A DNA stretch of 64,000 nt from Eutreptiella sp. 'Long Island Sound 2002' (Eukaryota > Euglenozoa > Euglenophyceae > Eutreptiales > Eutreptiaceae): positions 76,527,992 through 76,591,991 of the forward strand of contig OZ038379.1 of the NCBI GenBank assembly GCA_964036045.1, in the 5' to 3' direction. The translations under genes were made by a program, and so were the position numbers. The notes beneath the pieces were generated by a model. That model ran no database searches. It was given only the letters and a program-made list of their open reading frames with translations, and was not told where the DNA came from. Below, in pieces: positions 43,091 through 53,257 of this stretch; positions within the stretch are counted from its first letter, which is position 1, and each line of letters opens with the position of its first letter.

Positions 43091-43590
43091 ATCCAAACAC
43101 ATACACCACACAACAGTAGGAAACCCAGTGTCCATAGCCCGGGCACTGAGGCAGCCTATGCCATGCAGATGACCCGGCGGAACGATATGCGGAGACCGGG
43201 TTTAGAGATGCATCCTAAGCCGTGCGCTGCTTTGCGATTCGAGGTGGAGCGTGCGACAACCAAGCACCTTGGAACCCAAGTACCAAGACCATGCCGCTGG
43301 CATGCATTGGGAACTGGATACGCCAGGAAGTCTGGTGAACCTCTAGGGTTATGCCCAAAGGAGGGGTCGTGCGCAAGCACGTGGGCACACCGTCCCAGCG
43401 TGACAGGTTTGTCACGCTGGCTGCCATTGGCCTTCCCGGTGTTGCCCGGGGCCGTTTTGCTAGGGGCCACCCGTCAGGTCTAGAGGGATGGAAGCCGCCC
43501 CCCCTCTTCATGCGCGGAGCCTCTTCCTGTAGGTCACAGCGGCGACGCCAGAGGGAACCATGGGGCGCCTCTCCACGACGGAGTGCACTG
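41890..43590 (+). mobile_element. R4: type A retroposon (minisatellite plus structured 3' end)
   Basis: Minisatellite monomers (41890-43090) lead into the type A 3' region, which matches 28190-28688. The GNRA hairpin CGTGC-GCAA-GCACG is at 43368-43381. The second hairpin, CCAGCGTGAC/GTCACGCTGG (43395-43420), differs from R3 by a compensatory G-C to A-T change. The 3' end GAGTGCACTGC lacks the CTAC tail, and no target-site duplication was found, so it may be truncated or rearranged. Confidence 0.6.
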
Positions 43591-44047
43591 CAATAGAACA
43601 GTAAAGATCAGGCTTAATTTGAACCTATCAACAATTAACCTGAATTCTGACCTATCCAGAGATTGGTTGTCGAAGCTGGAGGGAGCGCATGCATAGAGCA
43701 GGAGACGCGTGCGCGGAGCAATAGTTAATTGTAAGTCGAGATTTAGATCGGGATCTGAGATTCTGGTAACGGGAATGTCGATCTTAAGGTAGTTGAAAGA
43801 TTACCACACCCTCAGAATTTGTTGTCGTGATAATTCGGATTTTGGTATGCTCAGATGTGTAGTTTGTATTCATATTCTTGCTTGTAGACCCCATGACAGG
43901 CATATGACACTTTGGATTCTCTGGTGGGTTCCGGAGTTAAAACAAGCTCATCAAGGAGTTCGTTATTGCCTTTTGCCTTGCTCTTGGAATCAGGGTCATG
44001 GAGGAATCCACTGTGCAACTACATACACCCACCTACCTACCCTACCT
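43590..44047. other. AT-rich non-coding stretch ending in a (CTAC)n-like tail
   Basis: No gene seen. It ends ACCCACCTACCTACCCTACC (44027-44046), a CTAC-type microsatellite abutting truncated gypsy pol. It may be the 3' end of another LINE-mobilised sequence inserted in G3. No duplication was recognised. Confidence 0.4.
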
Positions 44048-44172
44048 CTGCGGTGTGTGCCCTTGAGACTCAAAGGGTATGGTGTGTTCAGGACAACCTT
44101 GGGTAAGGGTACCGGTCGTACAGTGCCGTTCCGATTACGTCAAAAACGGATGAACTCCATCAAGGTTGGGGC

Positions 44173-44654
44173 TTATCGAAGTTCTTTGCCAAAGATAACT
44201 TCAAGGGGGCGGTCTATTTCAACTTCGGGAAGGTCATCAGGGTCGACCGACTGGTCTGGTATCTCGTTGCTAGCGTCGTTGAGGCATGTTGCAGCTTCGT
44301 GCAGATCCTCCGTTGCCAGCTCGTTGATCGGCAACGTCTCCAGCTCCCCCGGCCCCAGAGATATTTCTGTGTCAAATCGGTGTGCTGGGCAAGTGTCAGT
44401 GATGGCAGAGGGATCCTTTCCAACAGAATGTCCACTTCGAAGCGATACGTACAGATGGTCGTATGGCTGGGGCCACACCTAATCGTATGAGAACACATTA
44501 TCGAGTACATGCAGAAACTCGTCAACAGGTTGTCCTTTTGGTAAAACCCAGTTTTTGACCAAGGGTACCACAAAAGGTCGCGTGCGTGTGGCATTCTCCA
44601 TGTCCATCTATTTTCTGGTACTGGGTTCTCAAGACCAGGCACATACCACACCAT
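44173..44654 (-). pseudogene. G3 RNase H-integrase linker
   Basis: VWYVPGLENPVPEN follows RNase H directly; the acidic linker ends GKELR at 44173. Homologous to 9942-10469 and 18887-19414. Stops and a frameshift are present near 44480. Confidence 0.7.
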
Positions 44655-44660
44655 GACGGT

Positions 44661-45095
44661 CTACTCCTCCAGGAACTGCGACCAATGCGCTTGTTGTGGC
44701 AAAAATGGCCGAGGGCACGTTTTGAGATAGCGAAGGCTTTCGTGGTCGGTATGTACGTGAACTTGTTGTGGTCCTTGAAGGAAATGAAACCATTGCTTAA
44801 GAGCTAGCAAAATAACCAACAGTTCCTGTTCTTGGATGGGGTATTGAGTTTCAGCAGATTGCATCTTGCGTGACATAACGGCAACAGGTGGAAGATGTCC
44901 TTTGTACTTCCTGTGCCCAAGTCGCCGTCCTAGCGTAGCCCCTGCGCAATCCTTGGAAGCCTCCATGTACAATTGGTACGCCTGTCGGGGGTCGATAGCA
45001 CTCAGATGCGTCGCGCTTATCATTCCTTGCGCCAGTTTGTCTAGGGCAGCCTGCTGCACGGCTGTCCACTCCCATTTGAAATCTGCCTTGAACAT
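44661..45095 (-). CDS. RNase H domain of G3 Pol
   Basis: A 144-residue open frame: FKWEWTAVQQAALDKL (thumb/connection end), LYMEASKDCAGATLGRRLGH, PIQEQELLVILLALKQWFHF and VHVHTDHESLRYLKT. The first catalytic Asp of the gypsy RNase H (usually in a TDAS motif) is Glu here; the later Glu and Asp are kept. It would degrade template RNA during reverse transcription. The frame is intact, but its neighbours are broken. Confidence 0.8.
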   Translation of the reverse strand: MFKADFKWEWTAVQQAALDKLAQGMISATHLSAIDPRQAYQLYMEASKDCAGATLGRRLGHRKYKGHLPPVAVMSRKMQSAETQYPIQEQELLVILLALKQWFHFLQGPQQVHVHTDHESLRYLKTCPRPFLPQQAHWSQFLEE

Positions 45096-45112
45096 GGCAG
45101 TGAAAGGAGCTG

Positions 45113-45774
45113 CTACAGCCTGGAATCCTTCGACAAATTGCGGATAGAATCAACAGAGACCGATAAACTATCAAACTTCATGGACAGTGGTCGGAGTAGG
45201 CCAACCTCAGATGACCCTGATCTTCTCGGGGTCCATGTGTACTCCATTTTCATCGATGATGTACCCGCAAAAGGGTACCTGTGATTGAAAGAAGGTGGAC
45301 TCATCGATGCAGGGAAACAACTAGTGTTGTTGCAATAATTCGTGTACCAGGTCAAGGTGCTGTTGATGTTCCTCCGCATTCTTGGAAAAGATGAGTATGT
45401 CATCGATAAGCACCCGCACAAATATTCCCAAGTGATCTCGAAGAACATCATTGACAACTCGTTGGAATATTGGTGGTGCGTTGCAGAAGCCAAAAGGCAT
45501 AACCACCCATTCAAAGGCTCCATACGGTGCATTGAAGGCAGTCTTTTCGATATCTTCGTCGTGGATTCAGACCCCCAGCGTGCTCAATATGGATTGGTTC
45601 GAAGGTAAAGGGTATTGATCTCGAACAGTTTGGGCGTTCAATGCTCGGTAGTGGACTCATATACGCCACTTCCCATTTGCTTTTCTCACTAGCAGGGAAC
45701 CCGCTTCGTACGGGCTTGAGGATGGTCGAATTTGGCAGACTGGTGTAGCTTGTCCAATTGACATGGAAGCTCAT
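45113..45774 (-). pseudogene. Reverse transcriptase of G3
   Basis: RT blocks in broken frames: the N-terminal substrate-binding block around 45700-45610, then [19 protein letters not shown] and [13 protein letters not shown] (45506-45321). The catalytic box usually reads YxDD; here Tyr is replaced by Leu (LIDD), although both Asp residues remain. At least two frame changes separate the N-terminal block from this core. Confidence 0.8.
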
Positions 45775-46100
45775 CCAATCAGCTCGGGTCCATGTTACAT
45801 GGGTGGAGCGTTGTCGTCTGTGTCAAGGCGTATTTGATGGTCTCTTGCAGGTGGATGTGAAGGTAATTCCCCAAACTCGGCTCGTTCCCGGTCGTAGATA
45901 GTCGCCCATTTGTGTATTCTAGTACACAATTTGACTCTAAATTGGTCAAGTCTGCTGTCATCGTCACTCTTGCCTTGCATGCTGTGCATTTGGTAGACCA
46001 GCACTGCGCGTCGAGGCATGCAGCACAGAAACACTGGGTCACTTGTGGGATGAGCCCGAGGGATCTCCCGTTTAACCTTCCTCAACGATATGTACTCCAT

Positions 46101-46797
46101 TTACATGTCGCTGCACTCCTCATCGGTGATACCATCCTCCATTTCGAAATCATTGAGGGTGTGGACATCTCTCTTGTTGTGTGTCCACGAACATAGGTCA
46201 GCCTGTTCTTTGGCGGGTGCTGCAGGGCTGCCAGCCATGCCCAGTTCCGAGGCAGTGGATGAAAGTGTCCAAAGGAGGTCCCACTTTGGAGCTGCTTGGA
46301 AATGTAAACGGGTGCAATCTGACGATCTGCGGAAGGACAATCGGTATGGAGTCGATCCGTGTTGTACGTCTGCATACCGCTCCTTCCAGTTGACAGTCAG
46401 GTTATAGCTTCGAAGCCATGGTAACCCAAGCACTACGTCCGGCGGAAGTTCAGGGACCTTCAAGTGGTGTCGAAAAGGGAATTCTGCAAAGCTGTCCTGA
46501 GCACCGTAATTTGACATGGACACCTCTTGTGGTCATGACGTGTCCTGGGTGTGTGAGTTTGTAGAGGGGAAGGCACGACCTCTTTGCTGTGTGCATCGAC
46601 ATGAAATCACTTGTCGCTCCACAATTGAGTAACACATGTACTCCTGAGTGGAACGAGTCATCTCGACACGCAGAAAGGCGTCCAAGAACTGTGAACAGAG
46701 ACGCATGTTCCGGTTCAGCTGACTGGACGTTGACACCTTCGGGTGTTGGGTTTGGGACTGATGGTGGAGTACAACTGTTCTTGGGGACGCCCGCCAC
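46101..46797 (-). pseudogene. Aspartic protease of G3
   Basis: VLLNCGATSDFMS occupies the place of the usual LLDSGAT active site, so the catalytic Asp is Asn. The second part, ELPPDVVLGLPWLRSYNLTVNW, lies in another frame about 200 bases on; VLGLPWL is the typical late gypsy protease block. The enzyme would have processed Gag-Pol. Inactive in this copy. Confidence 0.75.
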
Positions 46798-46873
46798 CAG
46801 GTATTCAAAATCGCCTCTGAGGCCGTCGCTGGTCGCTCCCTACTCTTGGAGCGTGATCGCAATCGCCCTTTAT

Positions 46874-47800
46874 TTATCTCGACTGTGCCCTCTTCCAGGC
46901 GTGCCGGACCTGGATCCTTGAACCTAAGTTTCCCCTGGATGATGGTTGATTCTTCTGGCAATCGAGGGCTAGATGTCCTTGCTCGCCACATTTGTAGCAA
47001 TGTCGGGTTTCTTGATTGTCATGACAATTCGCTCGATCACCTCTGCGTTCACCAATGTACGCATACAGTTCTTCTCGAAGCTTGGCGATGCAACCTAGCT
47101 TCATTGGTTCAGGTGTGCTCGAAGGCATGGGACCTGCACTTGGAGCCCGCTCGGCGTTGATTTGCGGTGTCGGCATGGGGTTCGAAGGAGACATTGTTGG
47201 AGTTGAAGCAGGAGGAATTGACACTGGTAGAGGTCTCGAGACTACAGCGCACGTGGCGTCTGCCATCGGCCTCGAAGCTTTCCGAACTTCTTCGAGTTGG
47301 TAACCAGCTGCCATGTACGCCTCAGAAATGGTTTTAACAAGCATGTTGAAGCCAAATGGTGTCTTCGAGCGCCACTTTGAGGGAACATCACCAATGTATT
47401 GCCGGCGTACAGCATCATCCAGCAAACCTTCCACAAATCGAGAATTAACGAGATATTCCATCTGCAGGTCATCGACGTTAACGTTGGACTTGATGACGCA
47501 GGTTCAAAACTCGCGGACGTAGCCCGTATGTCGAAAAAACTTGCTTTCCTTCAGCGTCAGCATTTGAGACAACTACACTGGCTGGTGTGATATACAATGG
47601 AAGCGTTGTTCCAATACTCGCATCAATTCATACCAGTGGTCTTGTACCTATTTCGTCACACTGTGGTGGTAATTGATAGCGTCACCTTCGAGGAAAAATG
47701 GCAGGGTAGTGACTTGATCCTTGGGAGACTTGATATTGGACAAAAAGAACGCTCGCACAAGGTCTTCCTTCCAGGTTTGAAACTCTCCTGATCCTGGCCT
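46874..47800 (-). pseudogene. Gag core and zinc knuckle of G3
   Basis: From about 47790: broken frames giving WKEDLVRAFFLSNIKS-like and NYHHSV-like Gag blocks, then an intact 195-residue frame (47461-46874). The frame starts MEYLVNSRFVEGLLDDAVRR, has a Pro/Ser-rich linker, and ends with the canonical knuckle CYKCGEQGHLALDC (C-x2-C-x4-H-x4-C). The left neighbour is the protease; the right neighbour is R5. Confidence 0.75.
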
Positions 47801-47834
47801 GCCAGTAAATTCTCAAACCAACTTGCATAAGCGT

Positions 47835-47847
47835 TCTACTCGTTGGC
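47835..47847. repeat. R5 target-site duplication, left copy
   Basis: TCTACTCGTTGGC; matches 49639-49651 at 12 of 13 positions. Confidence 0.75.
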
Positions 47848-49638
47848 AAACCGGAAGCACCAGCAGCCACCCGGTTAGCCACACCGAATGCCGACCAGTG
47901 CGTGCACCAGCCAGGGACCAGGGAGGGCAGAGGGAGGAACAGGCAGACCCCCCCCGCAAAAAAAAGGGGGGGGGACAAGAGACAGACACACAGCCGCGAA
48001 GCCGCGCACCCACTCCACAGGAGGCAGGCAAACCCCCTAGCCAGACAGCATCGAAGGCGGCACCCACGAGGCCCCCCGAAAGCACACCGGAGGACCGCCC
48101 TGCCAAAGGCAGCAACACCCAGCCGAGGGCAGCGGCCCACCAGAGGAAGGGACACCCCAGACACACCAACACCCCCTCCACTGGAGCAGTGATGGGCAAA
48201 GAAAAAACAACCCTTAGGCGCAGCCCAAGCGAGAGGGGAAGAGGGGACGGAGACCAAGAGACCCTAGACCGGGACAGGCAGCGGCGGACACCACAAAGCC
48301 ACGACACGACAGGGCGGTAAACCAGACACATCCCCGCAGCCCGGAAGAAAAAAAAGGGGGAGGGTGGGAGACAGACCCCATCCACAGCAACTCCCGCACA
48401 CCCCCACCCCACGGACAGCCCCACCAGAAGGTGGCGGGAAACAGGTGCGGCGCACGCAAGAGGCCACGCGCCCCAACACCCAAACCAGAAGAAAAGCGGA
48501 GTGCGAGCGAAACCCAAACCCACACACACACATCACCCTGCCAGGAATGGCGGGGTACAAGCAAAGCATGCACATAAACACACACACAGCCCAACCCCCC
48601 GGCCAGGACTGGCGGCGCGCAGCCGGAACCCGAGCAGCAGCACATACACCCACACCGCACATCCCGGCCAGGAGTGGCGGGGTACAAGCGGAGCACGCAC
48701 AGACACACACACACCCCCCAAACGCCCCAGCCGGGAATAGCGGGGCGTAGCCACAACGCGAGCCCAGGCACACACACCCACACCGCACACCCAAGCCAGG
48801 AGTGGCGGGGTACAGACAGAGCGCGCACACAAACACGCACACCCCCTAACGGCCCAGCCAGGAGTGGCGGGGGGCAGCCGCCAACCGAGCCAAACACACA
48901 CACCCACACCGCACAGCCCGGCCAAGAGTGGCAGGGTACAGGCGGAACGCGCACACAACCACGCACGCCCGAAAACCGAGCCAGGAATGGCGGGGTGCGA
49001 GCCAAAACCCAAGCCAAGCCGCACACACCACAACCCCCAGATGGGAATGGAGGGGAGAAGCCAAAACCTGTACCCAAGCACACCCACCGAAGACCCGATC
49101 CAGAGTTGGCGGGGTTACCGCAAAACCCAAACCAAAGCACAAGCACCACACAACAGTACAAAAACCGGCTTCCAAAGCCCGGGCAGTGAGGCAGCCCGTG
49201 CCATGCAGCTGACCGGGCCAAAGAAGATCCGGAGACCGGGCGTAAGGCTGCATCCTAAGGCCAGCGCTGCTTTGGGACTCGAGGCAGAGCGTACCGACAC
49301 CCAAGGACCTCGGAACCCCAGTACCAAGAACATGCATGCATGCCTTGGGAACGGGATACCCAGGAAGTCCGGTGAACCCCTAGGGTTCTGCCCCAAGGAG
49401 GTGACGTGCGCAAGTACAAGGGCACAATCTCCCAGCGAGACAAGTATCCCACACTGGCGGCAATCAGCCCTCCTGGTGTTGCCCGCCGCCGCTTTGTTGG
49501 GGGCCACCGGTCAGGTCTAGCGTGGAGTAAGTCGCATCCCCTCTTCAAGCGCGGACCCTCTTCCCGTCCGTCACAGGGGCGACGCCAGGGGGACACAGGG
49601 CGCGCCTCTCCACGAGCGAGTGCACCTATCTTCCTACC
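47848..49638 (+). mobile_element. R5: 1.79-kb non-coding retroposon inserted in G3 gag
   Basis: The element has a C/A/G-rich, T-poor 5' part (a C-run, then GCAAAAAAAA and a G-run near 47949), a minisatellite (48480-49130), the type A 3' region, and a degenerate CTAC tail (CCTATCTTCCTAC). Short near-identical direct repeats on both sides, with Gag coding resuming beyond, show it moved as one unit. No credible ORF: it would depend on another element's enzymes. Confidence 0.75.
48480..49130 (+). repeat. Minisatellite array M6 in R5
   Basis: About ten M1-type monomers with the core CCAGCCAGGAGTGGCGGGG and alternating TACAGG/CGCAGC followers. Confidence 0.85.
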
Positions 49639-49651
49639 TCTACTCGGTGGC
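49639..49651. repeat. R5 target-site duplication, right copy
   Basis: TCTACTCGGTGGC, after the CTAC-like tail. Confidence 0.75.
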
Positions 49652-50230
49652 CCAGGATCTCAGACGCTGGAGCAAAGGGGGATGGCGGTTGCTTTGGTGG
49701 AAACTGTGGTGGTGGCTGCGGCTGGTAGCTCGAAGACGGTTGTGAGTGAGGTGGTTGTGGGAGAGGAGGTTGTGGTGGCGATTGAAATTACTGGAACTGC
49801 TGCTGCTGCTTCTCAGAATCGCGTTGAAAGGACACCACAAACTCTCGGAGAATGATATAGTTCTTCAAAAGGTCATTTTCTAGTTGGTGCAGTTCGCTCT
49901 CAATTCGCACTGAACGTGTCGAAGCAGCAGCAGCATCAGCTGAGGCGGAGGCTGCTGTCCTGGTTGCTTTCTCCATCGATAACTGCAGAACTTCAATCTT
50001 CTGTTGGTGAACTTGAATTTAGCCTCTAGGTCGACGCACTTTGCTTGAAGTTTGGTAACAGCGGCTTGTAAACTGCGAAGATTGTGAAACATGAACGGGA
50101 ACCACTGGCCTTCTCGATTTGCGATACGCTCAGTGGTCAATTGTTCTAGCAAATTTGAGAACTCTTCGTGCAGCGGTGAATCAGGTCAAAACAGGCAGTC
50201 TCGAATAGAATGCAGGATTACCGAGCTGGG
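49652..50230 (-). pseudogene. Gag N-terminus of G3 (coiled coil)
   Basis: Two frames, 50152-49880 and 49976-49788, read LEQLTTERIANREGQWFPF, LQAAVTKLQAKCVDLEAKF and IESELHQLENDLLKNYIIL: heptad-patterned coiled coil with an Ala/Ser-rich linker and a Gln run. A Ser/Thr/His-rich segment leads to the R5 junction. One frameshift lies near 49975. Confidence 0.6.
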
Positions 50231-51010
50231 TTTACCCTGTAGAGGTTTCCCAGCACCTTTTAGGGTTCAAGGATGAGCAACACGTTTTAGCAGCAGCAGC
50301 AAGCAGTAGCAGCAAGCAAGCAGCAGCAGCAGGCGGTCCAAAAGTCCTTGCGACCACACGGTGGCTCAAAACCTGCATCCAAGTCGCTCAAAACGACCAG
50401 AGAGCAAAGGCGCATCACCACAAACATGTTTTGCTGCGTTACGAGCCGTCTAGACAGTTCTATCGCCGATTTAGTGTCCAAAAATGGCTGTTTTTGGGCT
50501 GTTTTTGGCTGTTTCAGGACAATCGTCCTAAAAGTTCAGGACGATCGCCGCTACGCCAAGCAGGTGTTTCCAATGAGGGCCGTTTTTCTTTCATGCAATT
50601 GGACTATCAAACGATGACAAATGGGTGTTCAATAAGGCGTGTACTACGCCGTGGTGCCACGCGTTGGTCCATTTTGAGGTGGAAACCAGCCGTTTTTGAG
50701 CTGTATTTCAGGACAACCATCCTGACTGTGGAGACAAATCTGCACAGCAAGCGGTCTTTCACCCGCAGTGATTTTCAAGGCGTTACACAAGACTAGGACC
50801 AAGCTCGGTCCTGATTCGAGTCTTGATAGTGGCCTCATCAAACGTCTTCTCCAATTCGAAGGTAGGTCAAGTCGAAATAATTAAAGACGCCGTCGAAGAT
50901 TGAAACGTAGAAGGTCGACAATAATGATTCCCCGCCACCTAACTGGCTGCCACTTGTTGTGGATCGACTTTGGGGTTGCCTTGTTTCTCGAAACTGTCTC
51001 GTTTCACAAA
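50231..51010. other. Non-coding leader/LTR-like stretch right of G3
   Basis: Contains interrupted CAG/AGC repeats (50288-50335), many TTTTTGGGCTGTTTTTGG-like T/G runs, and an interrupted inverted repeat AAGACT-GGACC / GGTCC-AGTCTT (50789-50824). By position it should hold the 5' leader and LTR of G3, but I could not match it to a second LTR. No gene. Confidence 0.4.
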
Positions 51011-53250
51011 CCACAACCCTGCTCCCCCTCCGGGGCGACCTCCTGTCACCTTCGCGACGTGCAACACCCTGCGCCGCACACACGCCAAAGGGACAATGCC
51101 GGGCCACCACGCCCGCACGCCCGCGCCCACAGCATGTGGACGGCGGACCCCAACTGCCCGCCCCCAGGACGGGCAGCCGGGGGAGGACGAGCGCCTAACC
51201 TCAGACGCCTCTCACAACGGCGCAAGGCACCCTTCCAGGGGACGCCCTCCCGCCACCCGCACAGGCGCGCAAAGCCGGCACGCAAGAGCGCACGCTGTGG
51301 GACTGGTGCTGGGTCCCCGAGCCCACACCACCCGCGCCCGGGCAATACGGAGCGGCGGGCCTGGCTGCCCGCCCCCAGGATGGGCGGCCGGGAGAGGGAA
51401 AGCGCTTGACACGAGACGCTCCTCACAACAGTGAGGGGTCCCACCCCCGGGCTGAAGTCCCGCCACCCCTGCGCCGCGCAACACCCCGCAAGGCACGCAC
51501 GCTAAAGGGACAGTGCCGGGACCCCACGCCCGCACACCCGTGCCCACGGCATGTGGACGGCGGACCCCGACTGCCCGCCCCAAGGATGGGCAGCCAGGAG
51601 AGGACGAGCTCCTGATCAGCGCAGACCCGTGCGTGGAAGCCCCAACAACGGCGCGAGGCACGCCCGCCAGGGGCGCCCCCCCGCCACCTCCGCAGTGCGC
51701 GTGTTGTGGGGCTGATGCTGAGTCGCCATGGCCACACCACCCACGCCCGAGAAACGCGGGCAAGGGGGCCTTGCTGCCCGCCCCAAGGACGGGCGGCCGG
51801 GAGAGGGAAAGCGCCTGACACCAGACGCCCCTCACAGCAGTGAGAGGCCCCCACCCCGAGGCGACCTCCCGCCACTCCCGCGGTGCGCAGCCCCGCACAG
51901 GGCAAACACGCCAAAGGGAAAGTGCCAGGCCCCAGACCCGCGCACCCGCGCCCATAGCACATGGGCAACGGACCCCGGCTACCCTCCCCAAGGACGGGCG
52001 GCCAGAAGAGGGGGACCGCCTGGCCCCAGACGCCCCTCAAAACGGCGCGAGGCACCCCCCCAGGGGAAGCCCGCCGGCCAGCCCCACAGCACGCAGGAAC
52101 GCACGCTGTGAGACCGGTGCTGGCTCCCCACGCCCACACCAGCCGCGTCCAGGAAACGCGGGTAGCGAACCCTGGCTACCCGCCCCCCGTAAGGGCAGCC
52201 GGGGGAGAGCGAGCGCCTGACCCGAGACGCCCCTCACAACGGCGAGAGCCCCCCCCCCCCCGGGGAGACGTCCTCCTGCCCCCGCGGTGCGCAACAGGCC
52301 ACAGGGCACGCACGCCAAAGGGGCAGTGACAGGTCCCCACATCCGCACACCCGCGTCCACAGCACGTGGGCAGCGGACCCCGAGCCCAACCACCCGCCCA
52401 GAAGACGGGCAGCTGGCGGAGGACGACCGCCTAACTTCAGGCGCTCCTCAGAACAGCGCGGGGCACCCCCCAAAGGGATGCCCTCCCGCCACCCCCACAG
52501 CATGCAGGAGCGCACGCTGTTGGGCCGTTGCTGCCCCCCCACGCTCACAACGCCCGTGCCTGGGACGCACGGGCAACGGGGCCTGGCTGCCTGCTCCAAG
52601 GATGCGCGGGCAGGGGAGGGAGAGCGCCTGACACCAGACGCCCCTCGCAACAGTGAGAGGTCCCTCCCCCATGGGCAACCTCCCGCCACCCCCAGGGTGC
52701 GCAACAACCTGCAGGGCAGTACCGGATCCCCACACCCGCACACCCGCGCCCACGGCACGCGGGCAGCGGACCCCGACCAACCGCTTCCAGGGCGGGCAGC
52801 CGGGAGAGGATGGGCGCCTAGCTTCAGGCGCACCCCTTGACGGCGCGAGGCGCCATCCCCGGGGACGCCCCCACGCCACCCCCACAGGTCGCGACGCCGG
52901 CTCGCACGAGCGCACGCTGTGGGCCTGGTGCTGATTCCCCACGCCCGCACCACCCACGCCTCGAGGACGGGCAGCCGAGACAGGGGGAGCGCCTGTCACC
53001 GGACGCCCCTCAAAATGGAGAGGGATCCCCACCCTGGTCGGCAACCTCCCGCACGACACCCACCACGGGGCACACGCGTGGGCAACAAGGCCTGGCTACC
53101 TGCCCCACAGATGGGCGGCCGGGGGAGAAGAGCGCCTGACGCCAGACGCCCCTCACAACATTGCGAGGTCCTCCCCCGGGACAGCCTCCTGCCACGCCGG
53201 GGGCGCGCGGTGCCGGGTCCCCGAGGGCGCACCACTCGGCCTTGGGCGGC
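51010..53250 (+). repeat. 5' monomer array of L2 (~205-bp units, ~405-bp higher-order repeat)
   Basis: About 11 units, each containing a block like GCCCCAAGGACGGGCAGCCGG followed by GAGCGCCTGAC. Two unit types alternate: one carries GCACGCTGTG (near 51291, 51700, 52101, 52511 and 52911, spacings 400-410), the other ACACGCCAAAGGG-like words. A tandem array placed before ORF1 recalls the promoter monomers of mammalian L1. Minus-strand ORFs through it are repeat artefacts. Confidence 0.85.
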
Positions 53251-53257
53251 CCTGCGC

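Larger units (their letters stand above)
44048..50230 (-). mobile_element. Ty3/gypsy copy G3 (decayed; R5 inserted in gag)
   Basis: From the right on the minus strand: Gag N-terminus with coiled coil (50152-49788), R5 insertion (49638-47848), Gag core and zinc knuckle (47800-46874), protease (46797-46101), RT (45774-45113), RNase H (45095-44661) and linker (44654-44173). Integrase is missing because the copy stops at 44048. Frequent frameshifts and altered catalytic residues mark it as inactive. Same family as G2. Confidence 0.8.

Noticed and set aside
50290-50340. CAG repeat as a polyglutamine coding tract
   Set aside because: The repeat is interrupted and no extended open frame with other coding features includes it.
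43590-51010. Pair of LTRs bounding G3
   Set aside because: I compared 50231-51010 with 43590-44047 and saw no convincing shared terminal sequence; G3 is truncated on its 3' side.
51046-53059. Several 120-260-codon frames on both strands in the L2 5' array
   Set aside because: They follow the repeat period and occur in several frames at once.
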